Under the pieces are notes generated by a model. The model was not told the DNA's origin. It did not search any database and was given only the letters and a program-made list of their open reading frames with translations. The position numbers were made by a program, and so were the translations under genes. Shown here in pieces: positions 25,516 through 34,331 of a DNA stretch of 64,000 nt; position 1 is the first letter of the stretch, and each line of letters begins with the position of its first letter. This DNA comes from XN24 sp964462675 (GTDB lineage: Bacteria > Pseudomonadota > Gammaproteobacteria > Steroidobacterales > XN24). The DNA lies in the NCBI GenBank assembly GCA_964462675.1, contig CAYWYS010000011.1:1-64000 (forward strand). Reading direction: 5' to 3'.

Positions 25516-26541
25516 TCAGCGCGACGCGTGCAGCTCGACGATGTCGCCGTCGGCGACCGCGTGATCGGCGCCGACCTGCTGGCCATCGAAAGCGCCGCTG
25601 CCCCACAGGCGCCCGAAGCGGAACGACTCCGCGATATCCTTGTGCACCAGGCGCGCCACGTCCAGCACCGTGTCGCCGCGGCGCACTGTGAAGGGCTTGT
25701 CGCGATCCGCGTCGCGGCCGGGGGCCTTGGTGTAGACACGCACGATCCCGAGACTGCGGAACAGCCAGGGCGCGAGCGCGCCGAGCCCCTCGCCGGTCTG
25801 CGCGGAGACGCGCAAGGCGGGGAAATCGACCTGCAGCAGCTCCTCGAGCACGACGACCTCCTCGGGGTCCGTGAGGAGGTCGCTCTTGTTGGCGAGCAGC
25901 AGGGTCGGCAAGCGGACGCGGAACGGGTCGTCGCCGTCAGCCTCGCGCGGCGCGGCGCCATCCGTGCCGGGCCAGCGTGAATCGAGGCTGACTTTGCGAA
26001 CCGCCAGCGTGTCCAGAATGAACCGCAGCTGCTCGACGCAGGCCGGATCGGACAGGTCCGCGACGAGCAGCGCCGCGTCGCTGGTCTGCAGCGTCGAGGC
26101 GATCCAGGGCGGGCTGTGCTCCGGCGACATCGACGGCAGGTCCAGCAGCTGGAACGCGATGTCCTCGTGCGGCAGCATGCCGGGCTCCGGGTACTGCGTG
26201 ATGAACGAACCCGGGCCGGACTGCGCCCGCGAGCCCGTCAGCCGCAGGTGCAGCGCCGACTTGCCCGAGTTCGGCGGCCCGAGCAGCGCGACTTGCGCGG
26301 CACCTTCCGGGCGGATCACCAGCGCCGGGCCGCTGCGCTTGCCGCCTTTCTTCGGGCCGGCCAGCTCGTCCGTGAGGTCCTTGATGCGGCTCTTGATATC
26401 GGCCTGCAGGTGCTCCGTCCCCTTGTGCTTGGGAATCGTCGACAGCATCTGCCGCAGGCACTCGAGCCGCTCCTTCGGCTCGCGGGCCTTGCGAAAGGCC
26501 TCCTCGGCCTTCTTGTACTCCGGCGTGACGTTGGTTGGCAT
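25516..26541 (-). CDS. TGS-domain GTPase (Obg/DRG-like)
   Basis: 341-aa translation-factor-class GTPase. An N-terminal helical region (EYKKAEEAFRKAREPKERLE) leads to the G domain: G1 LLGPPNSGKSAL, G3 LLDLPSM and G4 LLANKSDLL. The C-terminal TGS domain ends the protein (FTVRRGDTVLDVARLVHKDI, GQQVGADHAVADGDIVELHA). Architecture resembles archaeal/eukaryotic DRG and bacterial Obg-related GTPases that act near the ribosome. The start is MPTNVTPEYKK at 26541, eight bases after the stop of the upstream DUF2189 gene; an in-frame start 20 codons earlier would overlap it. Confidence 0.87.
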   Translation of the reverse strand: MPTNVTPEYKKAEEAFRKAREPKERLECLRQMLSTIPKHKGTEHLQADIKSRIKDLTDELAGPKKGGKRSGPALVIRPEGAAQVALLGPPNSGKSALHLRLTGSRAQSGPGSFITQYPEPGMLPHEDIAFQLLDLPSMSPEHSPPWIASTLQTSDAALLVADLSDPACVEQLRFILDTLAVRKVSLDSRWPGTDGAAPREADGDDPFRVRLPTLLLANKSDLLTDPEEVVVLEELLQVDFPALRVSAQTGEGLGALAPWLFRSLGIVRVYTKAPGRDADRDKPFTVRRGDTVLDVARLVHKDIAESFRFGRLWGSGAFDGQQVGADHAVADGDIVELHASR

Positions 26542-26548
26542 GCCCGGC

Positions 26549-27343
26549 TCAGGGCTCGTGCGGCGGCCAGGCCGAGGCGTCGACGACGTCGCGATAGGCA
26601 TGCCAGGTGGCGTGCCCGAGCAACGGGAACAGCACGACGAGCCCGATGAACGCCGTCGCGAAGCCGATCCCGGTCAGCAGCACGATCAGCAGCAGCCACA
26701 CCGCCATTGCCGGCTTGTTGCGCAACGTCGCGTTGACGCTGGTCACGACGGCCGTGACGGTGTCGGCCTTGCGGTCCATCAGCATCGGCAAGGAGAAGGC
26801 GCTGGCCGCGAACGTGATCGCCGCGAAGATCGACCCGACCGCCGAGCCGATCGCGAGGAACCGGAGGATGTCACCGAGTTCCGGCTTCGACTCCATCGGG
26901 AAGAACACGTGCACCATCGACCCGGCGCGCGCCCACACGAGGAACACCACCATCAGGATCAGCGCGAACACCAGGCTGTCGCCAAGCCGCGCGCGCGCCG
27001 CATCGACGCTGCGGTCGAAGGTCGGGATCCGGCCGTGCTCGAGCTGCCAGCTGACCGCATACAACGCGATCGCGAGCAGCGGCCCGACGAACACGAAGCC
27101 CGACAGCAGCGACAGCCACACCAGCCAGCTGCCGAGCCAGAGCGCCACGAGGCTGACGAGCCAGGACGCGCCCAGCACGGCGAGTCCCCAGCCGAGACTC
27201 TGCCCCGGCGCGGCCCGCATGTCCCGCCAGCCTGCCGCGAGCCAGCGCAACGGCGCCGATGCGGGCACCCGGCGGCAGGGCGCGAGGAACGGCATCTGCC
27301 CGCCAGGATTCTCGCCCGCGTCCCGCACCTGCTGCTCGCTCAT
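26549..27343 (-). CDS. DUF2189 membrane protein
   Basis: 264-aa integral membrane protein with about six hydrophobic segments (LAVLGASWLVSLVALWLGSW, LLSGFVFVGPLLAIALYAV, LVFALILMVVFLVWARAG, WLLLIVLLTGIGFATAFIGL). The sequence PFLAPCRRVPASAPLRWLAAGWRDMRAAP before the first helix and GHATWHAYRDVV at the end are typical of DUF2189 proteins. Function unknown; some are annotated as cytochrome c oxidase subunit I-like without proof. The start MSEQQVRDAG at 27343 removes 37 unsupported residues. Confidence 0.82.
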   Translation of the reverse strand: MSEQQVRDAGENPGGQMPFLAPCRRVPASAPLRWLAAGWRDMRAAPGQSLGWGLAVLGASWLVSLVALWLGSWLVWLSLLSGFVFVGPLLAIALYAVSWQLEHGRIPTFDRSVDAARARLGDSLVFALILMVVFLVWARAGSMVHVFFPMESKPELGDILRFLAIGSAVGSIFAAITFAASAFSLPMLMDRKADTVTAVVTSVNATLRNKPAMAVWLLLIVLLTGIGFATAFIGLVVLFPLLGHATWHAYRDVVDASAWPPHEP

Positions 27344-27511
27344 GGTCGCCCTGCCCGCCATGCACCAGGCATTTCTATACCACAGGCCGGCGGCGCCTGG
27401 CGCACGCCGCCTCCGGGCCGCGTCCGCCGGTGGGAAATTGGCGTTCGGGGGCATCCATCATTACTCTGGCGCGTGCACTAACGCCATGCGGGTTCCGGTG
27501 CCAGCGTCCCT

Positions 27512-29434
27512 ATGAAAGATTTTTTGCAGAGCTGAAGCGTCGTAGTGTCATCCGGGTGGCCGTGTTCTATGGCGCGGCGGCCTGGCTGATCCTGCAGGTC
27601 GGCGATGTCGTGCTGGAACTCATCTGCGCGCCGGACGGCTCCTTGCGGCTGGTCGCGACGATACTCGCGCTGGGCTTCCCGTTCGCGATGATCCTCGCCT
27701 GGGCCTTCGAGATCACGCCCGAGGGCATCAAGCGGGACCGCGAGGTCGATCGCAGCGACGACAAGCTCTCCCGGGCGGGCCGCAAGCTCGACGTTGCGAC
27801 GATCGCCTTGCTGCTCATCGCCATCGGGCTGTTCGCCTGGGTCAACTTCCGCGCAACAGAAGCCCCCGCGCCGATCGTCGCGGAGCGAGCGGCACCGGCA
27901 CCGGCGGCGGCGCCCGCGTTCGACGGGCCGCGCGACCTGTCGATCGCGGTGCTGCCCTTCGTCAATATGTCGACCGATCCAGAGAACGAGTATTTTTCCG
28001 AGGGCCTGTCGGAAGAATTGCTCAACGTGCTCGCCAGGATCGAGGACTTCCGCGTCGCCGGCCGCACCTCGTCATTCGCGTTCAAGGGCCAGAACCAGGA
28101 CCTGCGCGCCATCGGCGAGCGGCTCAGCGTCGCCAACATCCTCGAGGGCAGCGTGCGCAAGCAGGGGAACCGCATCCGGGTCACGGCGCAGCTGATCGAC
28201 GCGCGCAGCGGCTACCACCTGTGGTCGGACACCTACGAACGCCGCCTCGACGACGTCTTTGCGATCCAGGACGAAATCGCCACCGAGGTCGTCAAGGCGC
28301 TGCGCCTGACGCTGCTGGCCGCCGACGAGGTCGTCATCGCGCAGACGGCCAAGGGCGACGTCGAGGCCTGCTCGACAACTACCCGTATCGCAGCCTCGCC
28401 GAGACCGAGCAGCTCGCCCACCGCGCGCTGGACCGCGCGCTGGCCCTCGACCCGCAGAGCGACGAGGCCTGGGCCGTGCGCGGCCTGTTGCTCGGCCAGG
28501 GTCCGGGCGCGCTGCAGCGCCGCGCCGAGGCACGCCGGGCGCTGGAGCGCGCTGTCGAAATCAATCCCAACAATGCCTTCGCGCACTTATGGCTCGTGAA
28601 CAGCCTGTTTCCCGATGCGGCGGCGGCGCGGGCGACGCTGCAGCGCGCCTATGATATCGACCCGCTGTCCCCGGTGATCGTGTTCCGCCGTGCCATGGAT
28701 GCGTTGCAGATGCGCGACCAGGCCGGACTGGAGCGCTTCCTCGCCGAACTCGAGGAGGTCGCGCCCGACTGGTTCATGACCTGGAACGCAATCGGCAGCG
28801 TGGCGCTGGAGGAAGGGCGGATCGCGGATGGAGTGCTCGCGCTGGAGCGGGCCGTGGCGCTGAACCCGGAGTACTCGGGGAGCGTCGGCATGCTGGCCGG
28901 GGCCCTCGAGATGCTCGGCTAGACGACCTGCCGGAGCGCTGGCTGTCGCGGACCAAGTTCGAGCTGATGGTCGCGATGCACGAATTGGCGGCGAGGCGCT
29001 ATGAGCGCTCGCTCGCCTACCTGCTGGAGCGCGCGCCGGCGACGCTGCTGTTGGCGCAACTCGAGCGCAAGTCCGCCGGCACGCCGTCCGAGCGCTTGGG
29101 CTGGCTGCGCGTCAACCTGTACGGTCTGCTCGGACGGTCGGACGACGCGATTGCCGAGATCCGTGCCATGGATCGAGGTAACTTCGGCATCGACGAATGG
29201 TTCTGGAGCGAGGCGGACCTGAGCGCGTGGGCTGACCCGGATGCGCCGGCGGTGAGCGCATACCTGGCGAGGTCGGAAGCCGTGCGCGAGCGCGAGCGGG
29301 CCTGGCTGGCGGTGCCCGGCCGCATGCCCGATCTCGAGGCGGTGCTGGCGGAAATGGCGCGGGCGGCCCAGGGCGCGCCGGCGCGAACGGCCCCACCAGA
29401 GGCTGAACCGGAACTGCCGCCCGGGCCGCGCTGA
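27512..29434 (+). pseudogene. TolB-like/TPR signalling protein, broken by three -1 frameshifts
   Basis: Remains of a protein with a short N-terminal segment (FFAELKRRSVIRVAVFYGAA), two membrane helices, a TolB_N-like domain (IAVLPFVNMSTDPENEYFSE, then ILEGSVRKQGNRIRVTAQLI) and C-terminal TPR repeats (DRALALDPQSDEAWAVRG, RAVALNPEYSGSV). The coding sequence moves through four frames. After ATG 27512 the expected MKDFFAELKRR needs one more T in the six-T run at 27520-27525. A second shift lies at about 28368-28372, between KGDVEA and LDNYPYRS. A third is at the stop near 28920, between LEMLG and LDDLPERW. All three look like single-base losses. It is either a decayed gene or a locally error-prone assembly. 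Confidence 0.8.
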
Positions 29435-29531
29435 GCGTTCAGCTTCGGTTCAGCGATCCCCCCCTAGCCTGTACTCGAGGCTGCCGGACCACCCCGTGGC
29501 GGCGGTGGCGGCAAACGACGAGGAGAAGGCC

Positions 29532-30125
<594 letters not shown>

Positions 30126-30151
30126 GGACTCGCGCGGCACGCCAGGGCGCG

Positions 30152-30194
30152 GGGTGGAATCGCCGCTTGCAATCGCGCGGCGGCGATTCCACCC
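30152..30194. terminator. Perfect 15-bp inverted repeat hairpin
   Basis: The arms GGGTGGAATCGCCGC (30152-30166) and its exact reverse complement (30180-30194) enclose a 13-base loop, in the only about 100 bases between the glycine-zipper gene and the pepSY-phoPQ operon. There is no T tract, so intrinsic termination is uncertain. It could instead be an RNA-stabilising hairpin, a protein-binding site or one unit of a dispersed repeat. Confidence 0.6.
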
Positions 30195-30227
30195 TATTGA
30201 CGCCCGCAGCGTCCGAGAGCCCCAGCC

Positions 30228-30554
30228 ATGAGTCACGCCCCCCCCCAGCGCCCGCCCCGCCGCCTGCGCCCGAGCGGGCTGGTGACAGCGTTGCTGTGTG
30301 CGGGGCTGCTATTCGGCGGGGCGGTGGCGCCGGCCAAGCCGGCCGCGGCGGCGAGCGCGCGCGTGGCGCAGGCCAGCAACGGCATCAGCCTCGAGCAGGC
30401 CACGCAGATGGTGCGCCAGCAGACCGGTGGCCAGGTGCTGCGCGCCGAGACGAAGCGCGACAAGGGCCGCGTCGTGCACCGGATCCGCGTGCTGACCGAG
30501 GACGGTCGGGTGCGCACCTGGCACGTCGATGCCGAGAGCGGGCGTATCTACTGA
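30228..30554 (+). CDS. PepSY domain protein
   Basis: 108 aa. A basic, Pro-rich N-terminus precedes a signal segment (GLVTALLCAGLLFGGAVAPA). One PepSY unit follows: GISLEQATQMVRQQTGGQVL, RVVHRIRVLTEDGRVRTW, HVDAESGRIY. PepSY proteins are small periplasmic inhibitors or sensors. The gene sits directly upstream of a PhoP/PhoQ-like pair, an arrangement seen in Xanthomonadaceae, so it may modulate the sensor kinase (inference). Confidence 0.85.
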   Translation: MSHAPPQRPPRRLRPSGLVTALLCAGLLFGGAVAPAKPAAAASARVAQASNGISLEQATQMVRQQTGGQVLRAETKRDKGRVVHRIRVLTEDGRVRTWHVDAESGRIY

Positions 30555-30608
30555 GCGCGCGGCCGGCGCCTGAGCGGCGCTGGCCGAAGCGGCGCGGAGG
30601 CGAGCGAA

Positions 30609-31295
30609 ATGCGCGCATTGCTGGTGGAAGACGACGAGGTCCTGCGCCACGGCCTGGCGGCTGCGCTGCGCGCGGCCGGCTGGCAGGTCGATGAGGCGGC
30701 CGACGGCCGCGAGGGCCTGTACCTCGCCGAGGAGACGGCGCCGGATGTCGCGATCGTCGATCTCGGCCTGCCGCAGGTCTCGGGCATGGACCTGATCAGC
30801 GCGCTGCGCGGCAACGGCCGCGACCTGCCCGTGTTGATCCTGACCGCGCGGGACCGCTGGCAGGACAAGGTCGCGGGCCTCAAGGCGGGGGCCGACGACT
30901 ACATGGTCAAGCCCTTCCACACCGAGGAATTGCTGGCGCGGCTCGAGGCGTTGGTGCGCCGCGCCTCGGGCTGGGCCCAGCCGGTGCTGGATTTCGGGGC
31001 CCTGCGCTTCGAGCCCGCCGCGCAGAAAGTCGAGTTGCGCGGCGAGCCCGTCGAGCTGACGAGCTTCGAATACCGCTTGCTGGAGTACCTCGTATTGCGC
31101 GCCGGCCAGGTCGTGTCGCGCGCCGAGTTGATCGACCGGCTGTACGACCAGGATTACGACCGCGACAGCAACACGGTCGAGGTGTTCGTCGGGCGCCTGC
31201 GCCGCAAGCTCGATCCGGACAGCACCTTGAAGCCGATCGAGACGCTGCGCGGCCGCGGTTACCGGTTTGCGCTCTCGCCCGTCGGCAAGGACTGA
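30609..31295 (+). CDS. OmpR-family response regulator, PhoP-like
   Basis: 228 aa. Receiver domain with acidic pair EDDE near the N-terminus, phospho-acceptor Asp in VAIVDLGLPQ (about residue 51), Thr in LILTARDRWQDK and Lys in YMVKPFHTEELLARL. The C-terminal winged-helix DNA-binding domain has ELTSFEYRLLEYLVLRAG and SNTVEVFVGRLRRKL, then TLRGRGYRF. Motif spacing fits the PhoP/QseB group. GGAGGCGAG lies before the ATG. The kinase gene follows after eight bases. Confidence 0.93.
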   Translation: MRALLVEDDEVLRHGLAAALRAAGWQVDEAADGREGLYLAEETAPDVAIVDLGLPQVSGMDLISALRGNGRDLPVLILTARDRWQDKVAGLKAGADDYMVKPFHTEELLARLEALVRRASGWAQPVLDFGALRFEPAAQKVELRGEPVELTSFEYRLLEYLVLRAGQVVSRAELIDRLYDQDYDRDSNTVEVFVGRLRRKLDPDSTLKPIETLRGRGYRFALSPVGKD

Positions 31296-31302
31296 GCCGC
31301 CT

Positions 31303-32664
31303 GTGCCGAAGGGCTCGCTGCGCCATCGCGTCCTGCTGAGCCTTGCGAGCGCGCTGGTCGTGTTCTTCGGCGCCACCGTCGCGGTGCTGGAATGGAGTCT
31401 CGGCACGAGCCTCGCCAAGGCGCGTCACGAGGTGCTCGAGGCCCAGCTGATGGCACTGATCGCAGCGGCCGAGCCGGTCGAGGAGAGCTTGCGGCTGCAC
31501 CTGCCGGAGCCGCCGGACGGCCGCATGCTGAGTCCCGACTTCGGGCTGTACGCCGAGATTCGCGATGCGCGCGGCGACATCGTCTGGCGTTCGCCGTCCG
31601 CGCTGGGGCAGAGCTTCGAGCTGCCCCCGGCCGTCGCCCCGGGCGTGCGCGACGAATGGATCCAGCCCGACCCCGGCGGGCCGGGGCTTGCACTGGGCAG
31701 CATCATCATCGCGTGGGAGTTCGAGGGCGGCGAGATCGAGTGGTTCCGCTTCGTCGTCGCGCAGAGCCTCGAGCCGTGGCGCGCGCAGCGCACCGCGTTT
31801 CGCCTCGGCCTCGTCGGCTGGTTCGGGGCGCTGGCGATCGCGACGCTGGGCCTGCTGGCATTCGCGCTGGGCGGCGTGTTGCGCCCGCTGGGGCGCATCG
31901 AGCGGGAGATCCGTGAAATGGAGACCGGTCGCCGTGCGCAGCTGTCCGGCGACTGGCCGGAGGAGCTGCGCGGCGTCGCGGCCAACCTCAATGCGCTGCT
32001 GCGGCGCGAGCGCGGCCGCCAGCAACGCTACCAGGAGAGCCTCGCGAACCTCGCGCACAGCCTGAAGACCCCGCTGGCGGCGATCGGCACGCTGCTGGCC
32101 CAGCCCGGCCAGCCTGGCCCCGGGCAAGCCGGCGCGATCCGGGCGGAGCTCGCGCGCATGGACCAGATCATCGGCTGGCAGTTACGCCGCGCGGCGACTG
32201 CCGGCGCGGCCGGCAAGGTCGGCATCACCGCGGTGCCGGTCGCGCCGGTGGCCAGTGACCTCGCTGCGACGCTCGACAAGGTCTATCGGGACCGGAGCGT
32301 CAGCTGCGAGCTGGAGATACCCGCGACGCTGAACTTCCGCGGTGACGAGGGCGACCTGCAGGAGGTGCTCGGCAACCTGCTGGACAATGCATGGAAGTAT
32401 GGCCGCAGCCGGGTGCGCTGCAGCGCATCGACCGGCGCCGCCGGCTTGCTGGAATTACGCGTCGAGGACGACGGCCAGGGTCTCGATCCCGAGCGCGCTG
32501 CGGAGGCGCTGGCCCGCGGCGCCCGCCTCGACGAAAGCCATCCGGGCCAGGGCATCGGACTCGCCGTCGTCAACGAGATCGTCGCGTCCTATGGCGGCAG
32601 CGTGCGCGTTGCGCCGTCCAAACTCGGCGGCGCCGCCGTTATTGTCACGCTGCCGCGCGCCTGA
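31303..32664 (+). CDS. PhoQ-like sensor histidine kinase
   Basis: 453 aa. First membrane helix LLSLASALVVFFGATVAVL, a periplasmic sensor domain of about 140 residues, second helix LVGWFGALAIATLGLLAFAL, a HAMP-like linker, then the H-box NLAHSLKTPLAAIG, N-box LGNLLDNAWKYG, and ATP-binding DDGQGLDP and HPGQGIGLAVV. The HSLKTPL form of the H-box is typical of PhoQ. The periplasmic domain is acidic (several EE and ED pairs), as in PhoQ, where such a patch binds Mg2+. GTG 31303 is chosen, eight bases after the regulator's stop; TTG 31267 would overlap it. Confidence 0.9.
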   Translation: MPKGSLRHRVLLSLASALVVFFGATVAVLEWSLGTSLAKARHEVLEAQLMALIAAAEPVEESLRLHLPEPPDGRMLSPDFGLYAEIRDARGDIVWRSPSALGQSFELPPAVAPGVRDEWIQPDPGGPGLALGSIIIAWEFEGGEIEWFRFVVAQSLEPWRAQRTAFRLGLVGWFGALAIATLGLLAFALGGVLRPLGRIEREIREMETGRRAQLSGDWPEELRGVAANLNALLRRERGRQQRYQESLANLAHSLKTPLAAIGTLLAQPGQPGPGQAGAIRAELARMDQIIGWQLRRAATAGAAGKVGITAVPVAPVASDLAATLDKVYRDRSVSCELEIPATLNFRGDEGDLQEVLGNLLDNAWKYGRSRVRCSASTGAAGLLELRVEDDGQGLDPERAAEALARGARLDESHPGQGIGLAVVNEIVASYGGSVRVAPSKLGGAAVIVTLPRA

Positions 32665-32694
32665 GCGCGGTTGCCGGTTTCGGGGCCGGCCGAA

Positions 32695-32934
32695 TCAACC
32701 CTTGCGAGACGGCGTCTTCGCCGCGGGCTTCTTCACGGCAGGCCGCGCCGCAGTCTGCTCCTCGATCATCTCGATGAGCTGCCGCCACGAGTAGCGGCGC
32801 GAGGGTTCCCTGGCATTCTTGCGGAAGTAGTAGAGGCTGCCGGCCGAAATCAGGAATCGGCCGCGCAGGTTGTCCTCAGCATCAGTGACCTTGACGACGA
32901 TGTCGAGGCCGGCCTTGCGCTGCGTCTTGGGCAT
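32695..32934 (-). CDS. Small basic protein of unknown function
   Basis: 79 aa. A conserved-looking core (AGLDIVVKVTDAEDNLRGRF, LISAGSLYYFRKNAREPSRR, YSWRQLIEMIEEQT) is followed by a Lys/Pro/Ala tail (AVKKPAAKTPSRKG) like those of histone-like or nucleic-acid-binding proteins. AAGGAG lies seven bases upstream of ATG 32934 on the minus strand, a strong start; the frame is open 14 codons further upstream. No function recognised. It converges on the phoQ-like gene. Confidence 0.75.
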   Translation of the reverse strand: MPKTQRKAGLDIVVKVTDAEDNLRGRFLISAGSLYYFRKNAREPSRRYSWRQLIEMIEEQTAARPAVKKPAAKTPSRKG

Positions 32935-32976
32935 CCCGTGCTCCTTCTTGGCTTGCGAAACGCAGCATTGTAACAA

Positions 32977-33645
32977 TCAGCGGCCTGCCAGCGTCGCCCG
33001 GGTCCAGTCCGCCAGCGCCTGCTGCTCCGGGCTCGCCTCGCGCAGCTCGGCCAACTCCGCCAGCATCGCGTCGAGGTCGCCGACGGCGTCCACGTCGGTC
33101 AGTTCGCTGAGCAGCTTCCAGCGGCCGTGGCGGGACATGGCGTCGCGGAAGCCGCGCGCGGTATCAGCGTGGCCGCATGGCATCCGGGTCCAGTCGCCGG
33201 GCTCGAGCGCGCTGTTGGCACCGAGCAGCCAGAAGCCGCCGTCGCGCGCGGGGCCCATGACAAGCCGCGCCTCGTCGGCAGCCAGCCAGTCCGCGGCCCT
33301 CGCCAGCTGCCGCGGATCGAGCTGCGGCGCATCGGCGCCCAGCAGCAGCGCGAAGTCGTGGCGCGCCAGCAGCGCGTGGTGCACGCGGCCCATGCGCTCA
33401 CCGAGCTCACCGTCGCCTTGCTCCAGCAACGGCCATCCGCGCCAGGTGTCCGCCGCCAGCGTCGCCGGCTCCGCGACGGCCCAGTAAAGCGCCAGGCCCG
33501 GCACGCGCGCCACGGCCGCGGCCGTGGCGCGCGCTGCGTGCATAAACCACTGCTCGGCCCGCGCTATGCCAATGCCGGCCGCCAGCCGCGTCTTGACCGG
33601 CGACAACCCGGGCGTCTTGACGAAAATGCCGACGCCGCCGTTCAT
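32977..33645 (-). CDS. TIGR04282-type transferase (DUF2064, selenodomain-associated 1)
   Basis: 222-aa nucleotidyl/glycosyl-transferase-like protein of the DUF2064 group: VGIFVKTPGLSPVKTRLAAG at the N-terminus, then LLLGADAPQLDPRQL and VMGPARDGGFWLLG, the metal/nucleotide-binding pattern of this GT-A-like family. Members occur with the TIGR04283 glycosyltransferase (next gene upstream, overlapping by four bases) and sometimes with a radical-SAM enzyme in arsenosugar pathways; no rSAM gene is present here. Confidence 0.88.
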   Translation of the reverse strand: MNGGVGIFVKTPGLSPVKTRLAAGIGIARAEQWFMHAARATAAAVARVPGLALYWAVAEPATLAADTWRGWPLLEQGDGELGERMGRVHHALLARHDFALLLGADAPQLDPRQLARAADWLAADEARLVMGPARDGGFWLLGANSALEPGDWTRMPCGHADTARGFRDAMSRHGRWKLLSELTDVDAVGDLDAMLAELAELREASPEQQALADWTRATLAGR

Positions 33646-34331
33646 TGCCGCCGGCTCGCCGCCGCAAAGGCGCGCGCCTGCGAGATCGTCAGCCGGGCAT
33701 GCCGCAGCGTAGTGCGCAACCAGCCCTGCGCCGCATAGCGGCGCGCGCTCGTTTCCAGCACGGCGCCCACCGGCGCCAGCGGGAGGCCGGCGCGACGCGC
33801 TGCCCAGACAAACGCATGGTCCTCGGCGGCCGGCAGGGTCTCGTCGAAGCCGCGCAACCGCAAGAAAGCGCTGCGCGGCATGATCAGGCCCTGGTCGCCG
33901 AACGGCAGGCCGAAGCAGCGGCTGCGGATCCGGGCGCCGAGCGCATTGAGCTTGACGAGCCGCGGACCGTCGGCGCGAAAGCGCAGGTCGAAATACCCCA
34001 GCGCTGCGTGGCCGGCAAAGCGCTGCGCGGCCGCCACGGCCGCCCGCGGCGCGCGCGAGTCGGCATGCAGGAACCACAGCGTCGCGCCGGCCGCCGCGGC
34101 CGCGCCGGCATTCTGCTGGCGCGCGCGACCCGCCGGCGCCTCGAGCCAGCGGCACGGCGCGGCGAGCCCGTAGCTCGCCGGTGCAAAATCTCCGGGCGCC
34201 TCCCCCGGGGTCGCGACCAGGATGATCTCGGCTTCATCGCCGAGCGCCCGCAGGTCGCCCAGCAGCTCGCGCCAGGCGGGATCGGCCGGCCCGACCGGGA
34301 TAATGACGGAGAGCTTCAGCCCCGCCGCCAT
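33642..34331 (-). CDS. TIGR04283-type glycosyltransferase family 2
   Basis: 229-aa GT2 enzyme: LKLSVIIPVGPADPAWRELL, the early loop RARQQNAGAAAAAGATLWFL and HADSRAP, which carries the Asp of the DxD-like motif. Substrate-side motifs FGDQGLIMPRSAFLRLRGFD and EDHAFVWAARRAG follow. It overlaps both neighbours by a few bases and so belongs to a three-gene operon with the flavoprotein fusion upstream. Substrate unknown; the arsenosugar link comes from family naming only. Confidence 0.88.
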   Translation of the reverse strand: MAAGLKLSVIIPVGPADPAWRELLGDLRALGDEAEIILVATPGEAPGDFAPASYGLAAPCRWLEAPAGRARQQNAGAAAAAGATLWFLHADSRAPRAAVAAAQRFAGHAALGYFDLRFRADGPRLVKLNALGARIRSRCFGLPFGDQGLIMPRSAFLRLRGFDETLPAAEDHAFVWAARRAGLPLAPVGAVLETSARRYAAQGWLRTTLRHARLTISQARAFAAASRRQ

